Shown in pieces: positions 44,701 to 54,145 of a stretch of 64,000 nt of DNA. The notes below the pieces were generated by a model that was given only the letters and a program-made list of their open reading frames with translations, did not search any database and had not been told where the DNA came from. This DNA comes from Mesorhabditis belari (taxonomy: Eukaryota > Nematoda > Chromadorea > Rhabditida > Rhabditidae): contig CAUEEP010000743.1 in the NCBI GenBank assembly GCA_958450365.1, forward strand, positions 6,533,501 through 6,597,500, in the 5' to 3' direction. Every line of letters starts with the position of its first letter. Within the stretch, counting starts at the first letter, position 1. A program made the position numbers and the translations under genes.

Positions 44701-46233
44701 CGAGATGCAATCAGTTCTAACCCATTCGCTTTAGTAACAAGGCGTTCAGCAAAGCTAAAAAAGAAACAATTTTAGCAGATAACCAATAATCTAAAACCTG
44801 ACAGCGTCTGCGACACGAGCCTGGGTTAAATCAACTTTTCGATCCAGGGACACCAGTAAATCGTCCTGACGATCACGTTCCGTATCCAATTCTTGCAGCT
44901 TGCGTGCTCGAGTTTCTTCTAACATCCGGTGGACTTCCTAAATGTTCCCTTCGTGTTTACAATTATTCTAATAATTACCTCAAAAGTAAATTCTATTTTA
45001 GTTTTTGCCATCTCGTATTGACTCTGCAAATGGGCATGTCGGTCGCTTTGCGAATTCCATTGAGTCATCGATTCCTTCCATTTGTTACGAACTCTGGCAG
45101 CTAGCTGGCTCAATTCGTTTTGAATTGCGTCCACCACACGCGTGGTGATTTCAACCAACTATAAAGTAAATCGTATTCTACCCTCTCTATGCGGCGAAAT
45201 TACTTTGTGAGTAGCTCCATGATCGTTTTCCAAACAAGTCTTACAGACGAGAGTCTCACAAGTAGCACATAGCATGATGTAGGGTTGACCATGAAGACAG
45301 CAATTGACAATACGCGCATCTTTGCTGCGACCAGCCATTTCCAGTTCCTCGTAGAGCAACACCTGATGACCATCAAACATCCGCATGTTTTTGTGTGCTT
45401 GTACGCACGTAGGGCAGAGATCACTCACACAGTGTTGACACAAAGCAACAGCAGCCTAAAATTTAAAGTTATTGACCGTAGTAAAGTTGCAAGGTTTCTA
45501 GCAAAAACAAGCACCCACCTGTTCACTTTTGCAAGCTCTGCATTTTCTCTCAAAACCACGTAGTTCATCCGCCTCGACCATTCGAACAAAATCCATAAGC
45601 ATTGTGTGCACGTAGCGAACATCGTTCCCGACATGGCTTTCTTGCGAGCAAATTGGACATCGGATTACACCAGGCGGAGTAGGACGCTCTTTTAGTGCAG
45701 TAGTCTAAAATCACATAATTAACGACAATGAATATGGCATGACGCCTTACCTCAAGCTCAAACTCTTCCAATGCATTGGAGACGGCAGCAATGTTTTTGT
45801 TGCCGAACGTTTCACGACGACCATCAAGTTGTGCAATAATGCAATCTTCACACATCGAATGTAGACAATCAAGTACCCGTGGCTAAATTAAAACGTGTTA
45901 ATTTAATGTAAAATTGAATAGAAATTCAAAACTAGTATCAAACTTTCAAGAAAAAAACCTTGCGAAAATTTTTGTGGCAGTATGGGCATGTTGTTGGATC
46001 ATCCAATGGCAGTAAGGCTGTGTCGAGCAGCGGACTTGAAGTATTTGATCGTGGAATCGAGTGTCCGACACTTGGAGGACTGTCAAACTAAAAACATCAA
46101 TAGAACCATAGTTATTAATATGATATGGAATTTTAAAAAAGCCTTTTGAAAAAAAACTTACTCCGCTAGATTTACTATCACGACTTTTCGGTGAAGGTGA
46201 GTGAACTCCGGAGGATTCCCCGTTCTCGGCCAT
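41732..46233 (-). CDS. ncl-1: RING/B-box/coiled-coil/NHL protein, NCL-1/Brat type (TRIM-NHL)
   Basis: Large multi-exon gene from ATG 46233 (MAENGESSGVHSPSPKSRDS) to TAA 41732-41734. Domain order: RING (CPYCHKNFRKPRVLDCLHSM... CEDCI... CPICSQE); B-box 1 (CRACKSEQAAVALCQHC); B-box 2 (CCLHGQPYIMLCATCETL... CLENDHGATHK); a BBC coiled coil (LAARVRNKWKESMTQWNSQ); a Ser/Asn/Ala-rich linker; and an NHL beta-propeller (LNTPGGFCLADNDDILIADT, YITDFRNHCVHIFSTEGTY, YPIGIDVSKNGDVLVADTHG). There is no filamin repeat, which separates it from LIN-41/TRIM71 and favours NCL-1/Brat, cytoplasmic RNA-binding repressors that limit ribosome synthesis and nucleolar size. One intron holds an inverted-repeat element that shares sequence with a nearby exon. 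Confidence 0.8.
44137..44496. mobile_element. Inverted-repeat element (TTGGYTCTGTATGAAAATA ends) with an exon-like fragment
   Basis: The ends ttggctctgtatgaaaataa and complement, about 27 bp or more, enclose about 300 bp of GC-richer sequence. Positions 44232-44250 are identical to exon bases 44601-44619 of the same gene, with ctggc also shared just upstream. It lies in an intron of the NHL gene. Confidence 0.7.
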
Positions 46234-47463
46234 GAATCTCCGTCTTTTATGTTATGATGGAGAAAGAAGCCGTTTTAAGCACAGCTAAAATAAAATTTGA
46301 TAAAAAAGAAACAGTTCACAAAATGCGGAATTTATCAAAGAAGAAATGCTAAAAAACTTTGTGATAAGTTAAGAGTTTGAGTCAATCGACTGGAATGTTG
46401 TTAGTCAAAGATTTAAATAATCACGCGGGAGTAATTTGTAAATTCTGCAAGAAATGCTACCGTAAATAACTGGGTGAAGCAAGGAAAATTCTTAAGGATC
46501 GTGGTTGGTGCAAAGCGGACGCGCGGCGGTCTATCGATTATTCGAGCGGTTCTTTGCTTTTCTCGTTCTCTTATGCGGTGAGATGCGAGAGAAGTGTGCG
46601 CCCGCACAACATTCCCTTGACGCTAACAACGGTTGACGCCAATTCTGACGCCTCCCCATCCCCTGGATTTTTTCTCTGCATTCACATGTAAGTGGCTTTC
46701 AAAATCTGCACCAAAGGAAAACAATGTTCGTGACAAAGTGACAAAGCACTTAAGGTCCAGTGTTTTTTGCTGAGAAAACAAAAAAAACATTAATGAATTC
46801 AAGAATTTTCTGTTGCCTGTCGTTTATAGCTGAATGTGGTTTGGCAAAAAGCTAAAATCGAAACAAAATCTGCTGTTCTAGGTTCTAATTATGGGCAAAA
46901 ATTTTAAAAATTCAACATTTTTTAATCGCTATTAATATAAAAAGAATAACAAGTTGAAATGGGAGTGGGACAAATGCGACCTTTTTTTTGCACACCCGGA
47001 CATTTGCGCACCTTTTCTCGCCTTTTAAGAAAGCTCTAAAAAGCTAATTAACCAATTTCTATTCCAAAAAAGTTGTGTTTCTAGGTAATTTTAGGGCGTA
47101 GAATCAAAATTTTGACATATAAGAGCTTGTGGAAACAAACGGACGGAGTTGTACAAAGAGAAAAATCGACAATTGTTTGTAATTTGATTTTCTGTAATTT
47201 GATTTGATTTTGTCTTTCCACACGCTCTGTTATGTCAAAATTTGAATTCGACACCCTCAAATTATCTAGAAAAACAACATTTGGAAAAGAAATTGGTTAA
47301 TATTAGCTTTTTAGAGCTTTTTTAAAACGCGAATAAAGGTGCGCTAATGGGCAAGGTGCGGAAAAAAAGGTGCGCAAATGTCCGGGTGCGCAAAAGAAAG
47401 GTCGCATTTGTCCCACTCCCGTTGAAATCAAAAAAGTAGTGCAAATTTTTAGAAAAGTTCAAG
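46234..47463. other. Divergent promoter region
   Basis: Shared upstream region of the NHL gene (-) and the H2C2 gene (+). It contains the GGGAGTGGGAC element at 46961-47420, which ends 43 bp before the H2C2 start codon. Confidence 0.6.
46961..47420. mobile_element. GGGAGTGGGACAAATGCGACC element with 8-bp target duplication
   Basis: 460-bp element with long imperfect terminal inverted repeats. It is flanked by the direct repeat gttgaaat at 46953-46960 and 47421-47428. An 8-bp duplication is typical of hAT-type insertion. Arms share gcgcacctttt and ggacatttgcgcacc blocks with the element at 32317-32725. No ORF of note. Confidence 0.87.
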
Positions 47464-50081
47464 ATGTTGACGCAAATGGAGGATGGTTTTGTGGAAGTGA
47501 GTGATAAAATGGACTATAATTGAATACAGTAAACAATGTGCATAAAATAATGGCACAAAATTTGACCAAAGACTACCGTAGTCTCGAAGTCAAATACTAT
47601 GATAAGTTTTCTTACAAATTGTTGAAGTTGCTAAAAATGGATGTTTAGGAGGAATTGGATTCGGTTCCCCTCTCGGGACAACATCATTTTCTCGAAGAAG
47701 AGGCAGAAAACTTGGTAATCTTAATTGAAAGCTAACTAGTGCGTGAGAATCAATTAACAATAGTTTTTCTAGCAATAAGGGTTCAAATTTTGAAACAAGA
47801 AAAACTGTTATCAGAACGATTATGGAGGAATGGATCCAGCACTTTATGAGGCGATCGTTGAATTCAAGAAATTCAATCACTATCCGCGCATTCCACAAAG
47901 CATGGATTCTCGCGGAGCTCGCACAGCCAACTGTCATTGGAGGTTCTCTTTTCCCATAGAAATCGAAAATTCCCAAATTTTCCATTACTTCCAAGAAGAG
48001 CCTTTTTTTGTAAAGATGTGACTCACTAATGATTCATGTAGTTTCTTTGACAGAGAAAAACATTCCGCAAATTTCCGAATTTTAGACTAAAGTGTAATCG
48101 TTTCCTCGTCTCCGAAGCTGACAATGAAACCCTCTTGTATTACAATCCAAATAACGTAAGTGAGAATGAAAAGAATTAGATTAAAAAAAAAGATTTTAGA
48201 CAACAGAGGAGCCAAAAGTGGTAGTAAAGAAAGGCGAAGTGAAGAGAGTGATCGAAAGAATTCATGAATTGATTGGACATCTTGGAATGAAAAGAACGTG
48301 AGTAAATGAAAATGTTTTTTACAAGTAGCAAATTTTTAGTCAATATTCCATAATGCGAAAACTCTATTGGCGATCGGTGAGGCAAGATGTGCGAAATCTC
48401 GTCAATAATTGCCAATTCTGCGTCTCAAAGAAAGTGGAGGGGAAGAAAATCATGAAAGCTCCTGTTGATATTATGAGTCAGTGAATAGAAAACAAAAATT
48501 GAGAAGATAGAATGAGAGATTGATTTTGATTTTTTATTGAATAGCTCTTTTTTTTAAAACTCGAATTTAGGTGAAGATTTCGATTTGAATATCGTTTACA
48601 GAAGCACTCGTGATTTAGAAGAAAATGGTGGAGAGAGACTGGTGAGAATTACAGAATTACAAAACTTTGCTAGCAGTCAATGGAAACAAGTTTTCAAGTT
48701 CTATTTTATCTGGAATTCTTTCAGATAAAATTAAAATCAAATCAAATCAAATAAAATCAAATCAAATAAAATCAAATAAAATCAAATAAAATAAAATCAA
48801 ATTTCAGCTCTTCTCTTTGAAAGGAATTGATGAGGAAGAAGTGCGATTAGCAGCTGTGCAAAGGATGACTACTTACACTTTCAAAGAGACAACCACAGAT
48901 AGACCACCGCGGATGCAATCATCGGTATAATATAATCTTTCAGACTTTTTTCTAATCATTTTTTTCAATTCAGACTTTCCGACGACAACCTTATGTAAGA
49001 AAATCTCGTTTCTCGCCCAGCGCCACTGGATTTTTGCTTCCTTTCAATGGACCTGGCGAATATTCAAAGGTTCTAAAACTCTATTTATTTGATAGCATCT
49101 TTAATTTAGAAAGAAAATAATTTCATCGAGGTCTATCCAAGCGAAATCATTGCAGAAAATGATTATGAAAGGTTTTCTCTAAATCCTTTTTCGGAATATA
49201 TAATAGCATTTAGCATTGTGGCAGAGGGTTTAGTTCCGAGTGGAGCTCTTGAAGAGGAAGTTGTCGAAGAAGTTGTTGAAGCTGAGGAAGTTGAATATGT
49301 TCAACATCGGGTATTTGAAAGAATTAAACAATGAAAAAGGCATTTAAGGAAACTTGGCAAGAGGCGGGTCCATCAAATGTTGATAAACCAATGATGGAGT
49401 CACGGTTAGTAAAAAAAACTTTTAGAGAATCAAACCATGAAATCAAACCAGAAAGGAAGAAAGGAAAACTTTAAGGAAATCTGAACAGTTAACTTTTAGA
49501 GATTTTAGAATGCAAAGAGAGATCGAATCGATCAGTCCTGAGCATATCATTGGACAGTATCTTCAAATGGATTCTTCAAGAAAAATCTCTCATCAACCGT
49601 CAAGAACATTAACGTTAAATAGAAATCGAAATAAATTCAGGTATTTATAAAAAGATTTTAAATAGATATGATTTGCTTTTTAACAGTACTCATGTGTTGG
49701 GAGCTGGTGGTCGTTTTTCGGGATCTCTTACCGCACCTGAAAAACTCATTTTTGATGCCGGTCATTTGGTTGGTGAAATAAAGAAATATTAGATCTAAAG
49801 AAATAAAAAAAAAATAGAAACAATCAAACCAATTTCTTTCAAATCAAATTTTCAGGTGAATAGTTACGAAGAGACGACACAACGAGTTGAGCTATGTCCA
49901 CTGGCACCCATCATGTTTCTGCCAAGTACAGATAGTGATGTCATCATTTTACAAAAAGAGGTTTTTTTTTCATTATTGGAAATTTTATTGATCTCGTATT
50001 TAGCTTCTAGAACGGCAGAGGAAAATCCAGCTAATGCAACAAGAGATTCTCCAAGCTCAACTTGATGCCCTCCATTCTTGA
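47464..50081 (+). CDS. Integrase-H2C2 zinc-binding domain protein, probable domesticated gene
   Basis: Multi-exon gene starting 47464-47496, 47649-47714, 47815-47942 and ending TGA 50079-50081, followed by an AATAAA at 50102. Around residues 130-170 lies the zinc-binding fold found before the catalytic core of gypsy-type integrases: IHELIGHLGMKRT, then MRKLYWRSVRQDVRNLVNN, then CQFC, i.e. the H-x4-H ... C-x2-C arrangement. No DDE integrase core, reverse transcriptase or protease is present. Instead there is an acidic stretch (EEEVVEEVVEAEEVEYVQ) and a C-terminal helix (LLERQRKIQLMQQEILQAQL). Ordinary short introns, intact frame and a polyadenylation signal suggest a host gene derived from a retroelement. 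Function unknown; nucleic-acid or protein binding is inferred. Confidence 0.72.
48722..48802 (+). repeat. (aaatcaaat/aaataaaatc)n simple repeat
   Basis: A-rich 5/10-bp repeat inside an intron of the H2C2 gene. Confidence 0.9.
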
Positions 50082-50770
50082 GTCATTTCTTCAATGTGCC
50101 TTAATAAAAGATTCCAAATAAACACATAAATACTGAGTTTTGATTTTGAGAATTCTCTGCTACAATCACAGAAGGACACACTATTGTACTAAAGCAAAAA
50201 CTACATCGTTTCAGAGATCGACTTTTCTTTTGAATGGTTTACAAGCCTCATTTAGCAAATCTCCAGGGAAGAGAATATGAAAAAAAATTGTGAAAGTCAG
50301 AAAGAGTAACAGAAAGAGTCACGAGGGATGAAACGAGTTAGTCAGAAAGTCAAAAAAAACTCGCTTTGTAGCTTCAAACTCTGTCAAGGTTTGATCATTT
50401 CTGATTATTTGATAAGGATTTGGTATTTTTAGTACTGTTATGGTTTTATTGGTTGCAAAACAAAGCTTCAATCTTATCGAAATATTCGATCTCAAAAAAT
50501 AGAGTATTTTCTTTTCAAATAATGTGTTTTCCAAAACACTTCAACTTTCAAAAACGACCGTAAGCTTTGCTCTAGTTTATTTTAGGATACCGAAAGATAA
50601 ATAGATAGACTTGACTATCTAGAACGAGCTTTCGATATGCCAGATCTATATACTATCGAGATCTCGATCTATATAGGTCTATAAGTTTTCTGGAACTTTC
50701 AATATCAGTCTGGAGTATCGAAATTCGTACTCAGCGCATCGAATTACTCCAGAAAAAACCCTAGCTTGAG

Positions 50771-51108
50771 TGGGAATCTATTATTGTAGGTCGATGAATA
50801 CAGTCGACTCTTGATATAACGACTCTGTCGGGACCGCGAAATGGAGTCGTTATATCGAACATCTTTATATAGAAGTACAGTCGACTCTCGATATAACGAC
50901 TTGTTCCATACAACGACTTGTTCCATACAACGACTTGTTCCATACAACGACTTGTTCCATACAACGACTTGTTCCATACAACGACTCATACTTACGGTCC
51001 CGGTCTTACTTACTTCTATATAACGATGTTCGATATAACGACTCCATTTCGCGGCCCCGACAGAGTCGTTATAGAGTCGACTGTATTCATCAACCTACAA
51101 TAATAGAT
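50771..51108. mobile_element. Pogo/Tigger-like non-autonomous element with internal 17-bp array
   Basis: Very long terminal inverted repeats of about 95 bp run inwards from gaatctattattgtagg. They include TACAGTCGACTCTYGATATAA-type sequence (CAGTCGACTC near 50801 and GAGTCGACTG near 51080), with dataset-typical ...taacgactc blocks. The centre is five copies of the 17-mer cttgttccatacaacga at about 50900-50988. No transposase. Confidence 0.82.
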
Positions 51109-51114
51109 TCCAAT

Positions 51115-51365
51115 CTTTTCGTTTCTTTTCATACTTTCATTGAAAAATAACAAATATTCACCAATTAATTTATAATTTCCTCTAAATAAAAAGTGTTTAT
51201 TGTTGAATTTCTCATTTTTTAAACTCAATTTCGGTTCACTTTCAAGCAAATTCAAGCATGAAAACGTGTTTTGAACAATTAGAAAATGAATTTGAATGAA
51301 AGATTTAGTTAGAATGAAAGATACAACCTAATTTTCGGACATTTTCTCATTCTTTCCATCTTTCC
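51115..51365. repeat. Truncated copy of the 13643-14325 repeat family
   Basis: Reads in reverse orientation to 14060-14325. Shared blocks are tgaaaaataacaaatattca, ctaaataaaaagtg, aaaacgtgttttgaacaatt and ctaattttcggacattttct. It stops at ctttcc, so one end is missing. Confidence 0.8.
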
Positions 51366-52491
51366 AACAAATCTTTAGTGTGAGAAAGGGGTTTTGTCAA
51401 CATGCACACGCGTATTTGTGCGTTTGTGTGTGTTTCTCTTTCTTTCTTTCTTTCTTTCTTTCTGTGTTCGTTCAATCACTTCTACAGAAGAATCACAGAG
51501 AATCGGAGACGATCGAAGGCACAAACGATTGTTATGTGTGACTGGTCTCTTTGAATGCTGCTTCGATACACGCCTTGCACACGCCTTACCAGGCCTATTC
51601 CCCTCATTTTCCTTTGCTACTATCACCTTTTCCATTCTGGTTCTTCTTGAAAGCTCTCTCAAAGATTTTCCGTATTTTACCACCATCACCTTTTTCTTTT
51701 TTTCGGATTTCTCTTTCCCTCAGTTTTAATTAGATTCCAAATTTCCCCTGAAAGTGTTCGTTTCCTCAGCGACACCGTTTCCCCCCTCCCCGTAAAGGTT
51801 CAGGATCCATTTTTCTATGAATTTCTGCTTTCAAATCTTTCAAAAGTCTCTAATTTCTGATTACTAAACTTTTCCCCTAATTGTAAGTTGCAAAAAAAGA
51901 ATTACTAATTAACCAAAAACAAATAATTATTATGAAATCACCATTTTTGAATCAATCGATCAATTTTCGATAATCTCAACTATAATGATCTTTAAAAGAT
52001 CAATTATAATGATCAACTATAATGATCTTTAATTTACCATAAAATTGCTTTTGTTTAAAGTTGTATTCAAAAAAGACTCTTGCGTAAGATATTATGGGAA
52101 AATGTCGTGAGGCGAAAGAGAAAAAAAAAAGATAATTTCTCGGGTCTCAGCCCTAATTGACCGCCTGCAAATTGGAGGCGGGACGCCTCGATTTTTGTAG
52201 ACAACAAGAAAAAAAAAGAGAAAGAGAAAAGCTAGAGGAAAAGTTTCATTACCAATTTTTGCCATCAACACTTTTTTTTTGCTCAAAAATCTCATAACTT
52301 TTAAGCGCAATTTGTCCCGAAAACTTTTTCGACTGTTCAAACGTTTTCTGCAGATCTTTCCGGAAGTTTAACTTTCTCTTGAGTTGAGTTTTTTTTTTTT
52401 TTCAAAACCAGTTTCTTTTTAGTTCAACTCTGTCTAATCATAGATTTTTAATAATATTTAAAAATCTGATAGTAAAGCTCAATTCCTAAAT

Positions 52492-53220
52492 TACCGTATT
52501 CTCTCTAATAGCAGTGCACTCTTTAATAGTATTGCGGTTCGAGAGGGGGTTAAAAAAATAGTAGTGCACCCTCGAAAATTTGAATTTCTGGTGCTTCTTT
52601 TTCATCTAAACCTTTTTGACTTTATGTTTATGTGACATTCTAAAGCTATTCAAGCAAGCAAACGTGAGGATTTTTTTTTTATTCATTTATTAGTTAGCAG
52701 AAAGTTGCTAACTAAAAAGTTAGCAAAAAATCTAAAATTGTTGTGCAAAGTGCAAAAAAATCTTTTTGTTGTTTGTCAAGACACAAATAATACTTTCGCC
52801 CAATCACGTGTCGTCCAACTTCGGTAGGTCCGTGCAAAGTCAAGGCGCTGCTTCCGGTGCTTAGAATTTGTCAGAGGTTTACGGGCAGCCCTTCTTGCAT
52901 ATAATCCAGCTTGATTTAATCGTCGTCGGATCGTTTCCGGCGATACAACCTTGTTAAATTGATCCCTCATCATTTGACTTCCATCGGTTGATGTTTTGTT
53001 AGGATCGTTTTTCACTCGCCGGCCCACAACTGTATGTCAAAAGGAGCCAAAGGAGTACATGAAAGAATTGCAAGAATTTTTTGGAACTGTCTTACTCTGA
53101 TCTGTCTTACTTTGGTAAATGATAAAACTCTTTAATAGTAGTGCACTCTCTAATAGTATTGCGGTTCGAGAGGGGGTTAAAAAAATAGTAGTGCGCACTA
53201 CTATTAGAGAGAATACGGTA
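52492..53220. mobile_element. Decayed Tc1-like transposon
   Basis: 729-bp element with ends TACCGTATTCTCTCTAATAG and complement, flanked by TA. A 48-bp block (tagtattgcggttcgagagg...) is present near both ends. It encloses a minus-strand transposase fragment at 52776-53027. The terminus resembles those of the MITEs at 5682, 10263, 20083 and 54657. Confidence 0.87.
52776..53027 (-). pseudogene. Tc1-family transposase fragment
   Basis: About 83 residues aligned to the N-terminal helix-turn-helix and linker of Tc1 transposases: ETIRRRLNQAGLYARRAARK, KHRKQRLDFARTYRSWT and DWAKVLF. It ends at a stop just where the first catalytic Asp (family FSDES) should follow. The DDE core is absent, so it cannot be active. 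Confidence 0.85.
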
Positions 53221-53707
53221 AGTTGTTTTCAATTATTGATTGAATATCTTCAAATCATCATTCTCAATCTAAGGCTTTGGTGTTCAATTTTGAAAAAAGC
53301 AATCACTCTAAAGAACAATAGAATCATCAAGAATGCAATCATCAAGAATGGAAAAGGCAATGGCTGTTAAAAAGATTGGCTCTCGAACAAACACTCAGCT
53401 TACACACAGAAAAGAGATTGGAATGAGAGGGGATAAATTGAGAAAAAAAGAATGGTGGATGTTTGTGCTGCATATTCACCCCCTTTGCATTCTCTTTTTT
53501 TTGATCGACTTTTCCTCAAGTTTGTCTCTTTGTGTTTGCATGTGTTCGATTCTCCTTGAGCCCTAAAGCCCCGAAATTTCATTCGACAAGACGATCCCCT
53601 CATTTGTGTCTCATTTCAATTTTTAGTTTCACCTTTTGATATTCATCTTTTCCTATCATTTCCTTATCTTTTCCCTTATATTTCCTCTTTATTCTCCTGG
53701 ATTATGA

Positions 53708-53787
53708 TACCGAATAGCTCAGTGATTAGAGCATCTGGTCGGGAAGCACTCGATTCAATCGAGCTCGAGGGTTCAGTCCCCTCTCCG
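53708..53787 (+). pseudogene. tRNA-like sequence with good D and T arms
   Basis: The D arm tagctcagtgattagagc and T arm gagggttcagtcccctc are perfect stems with A and B boxes. A hairpin ctcgattcaatcgag lies where a long variable arm would be. The anticodon stem does not pair and the outer ends do not form an acceptor stem. Either a tRNA pseudogene or a tRNA-derived SINE head; a class II tRNA misjudged by eye is possible. Confidence 0.5.
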
Positions 53788-54145
53788 AAAATCTTTCTTT
53801 GCCATTCCTTACTTTCTTCTCCTTTTCCTCTAGAGATCATTAGCTTCATTGCTGTACTTGATTTGATAAGTTCTCATCTTTCTTTTGAGCCAAGTAATTC
53901 TCTACAATTAATCCAATCATTTCCAGCAATTAACATTCTTAGATTATTTTCTCCAAATCCCTTTTGAATAGCCCTTTTGTCAATGTTTCTATTGAGTGAA
54001 GAAAATCGAGTTGTCTCCCGATTGAAAGTAGAGTGCTTTTTCCAATTCGAGAATTCTCTCCTTCCCAAAATTCACTGAACGTTTCGATTAGTTTTCTAAA
54101 CATGCAACAATTTCTTTTTTTTTAGATTAAAACAATTTATTCAAA

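Larger units (their letters stand above)
50082..54145. other. Repeat-rich intergenic region
   Basis: About 4 kb between the H2C2 gene and the membrane-protein gene. It holds a pogo/Tigger-like element, a truncated repeat-family copy, a decayed Tc1-like element and a tRNA-like unit (separate entries). Nothing else coding is visible; 51.4-52.4 kb is T-rich with short ORFs only. Confidence 0.6.

Noticed and set aside
50744..51103. Repeated-peptide ORFs on both strands
   Set aside because: Products of a 17-bp array and long inverted repeats in a Tigger-like element.
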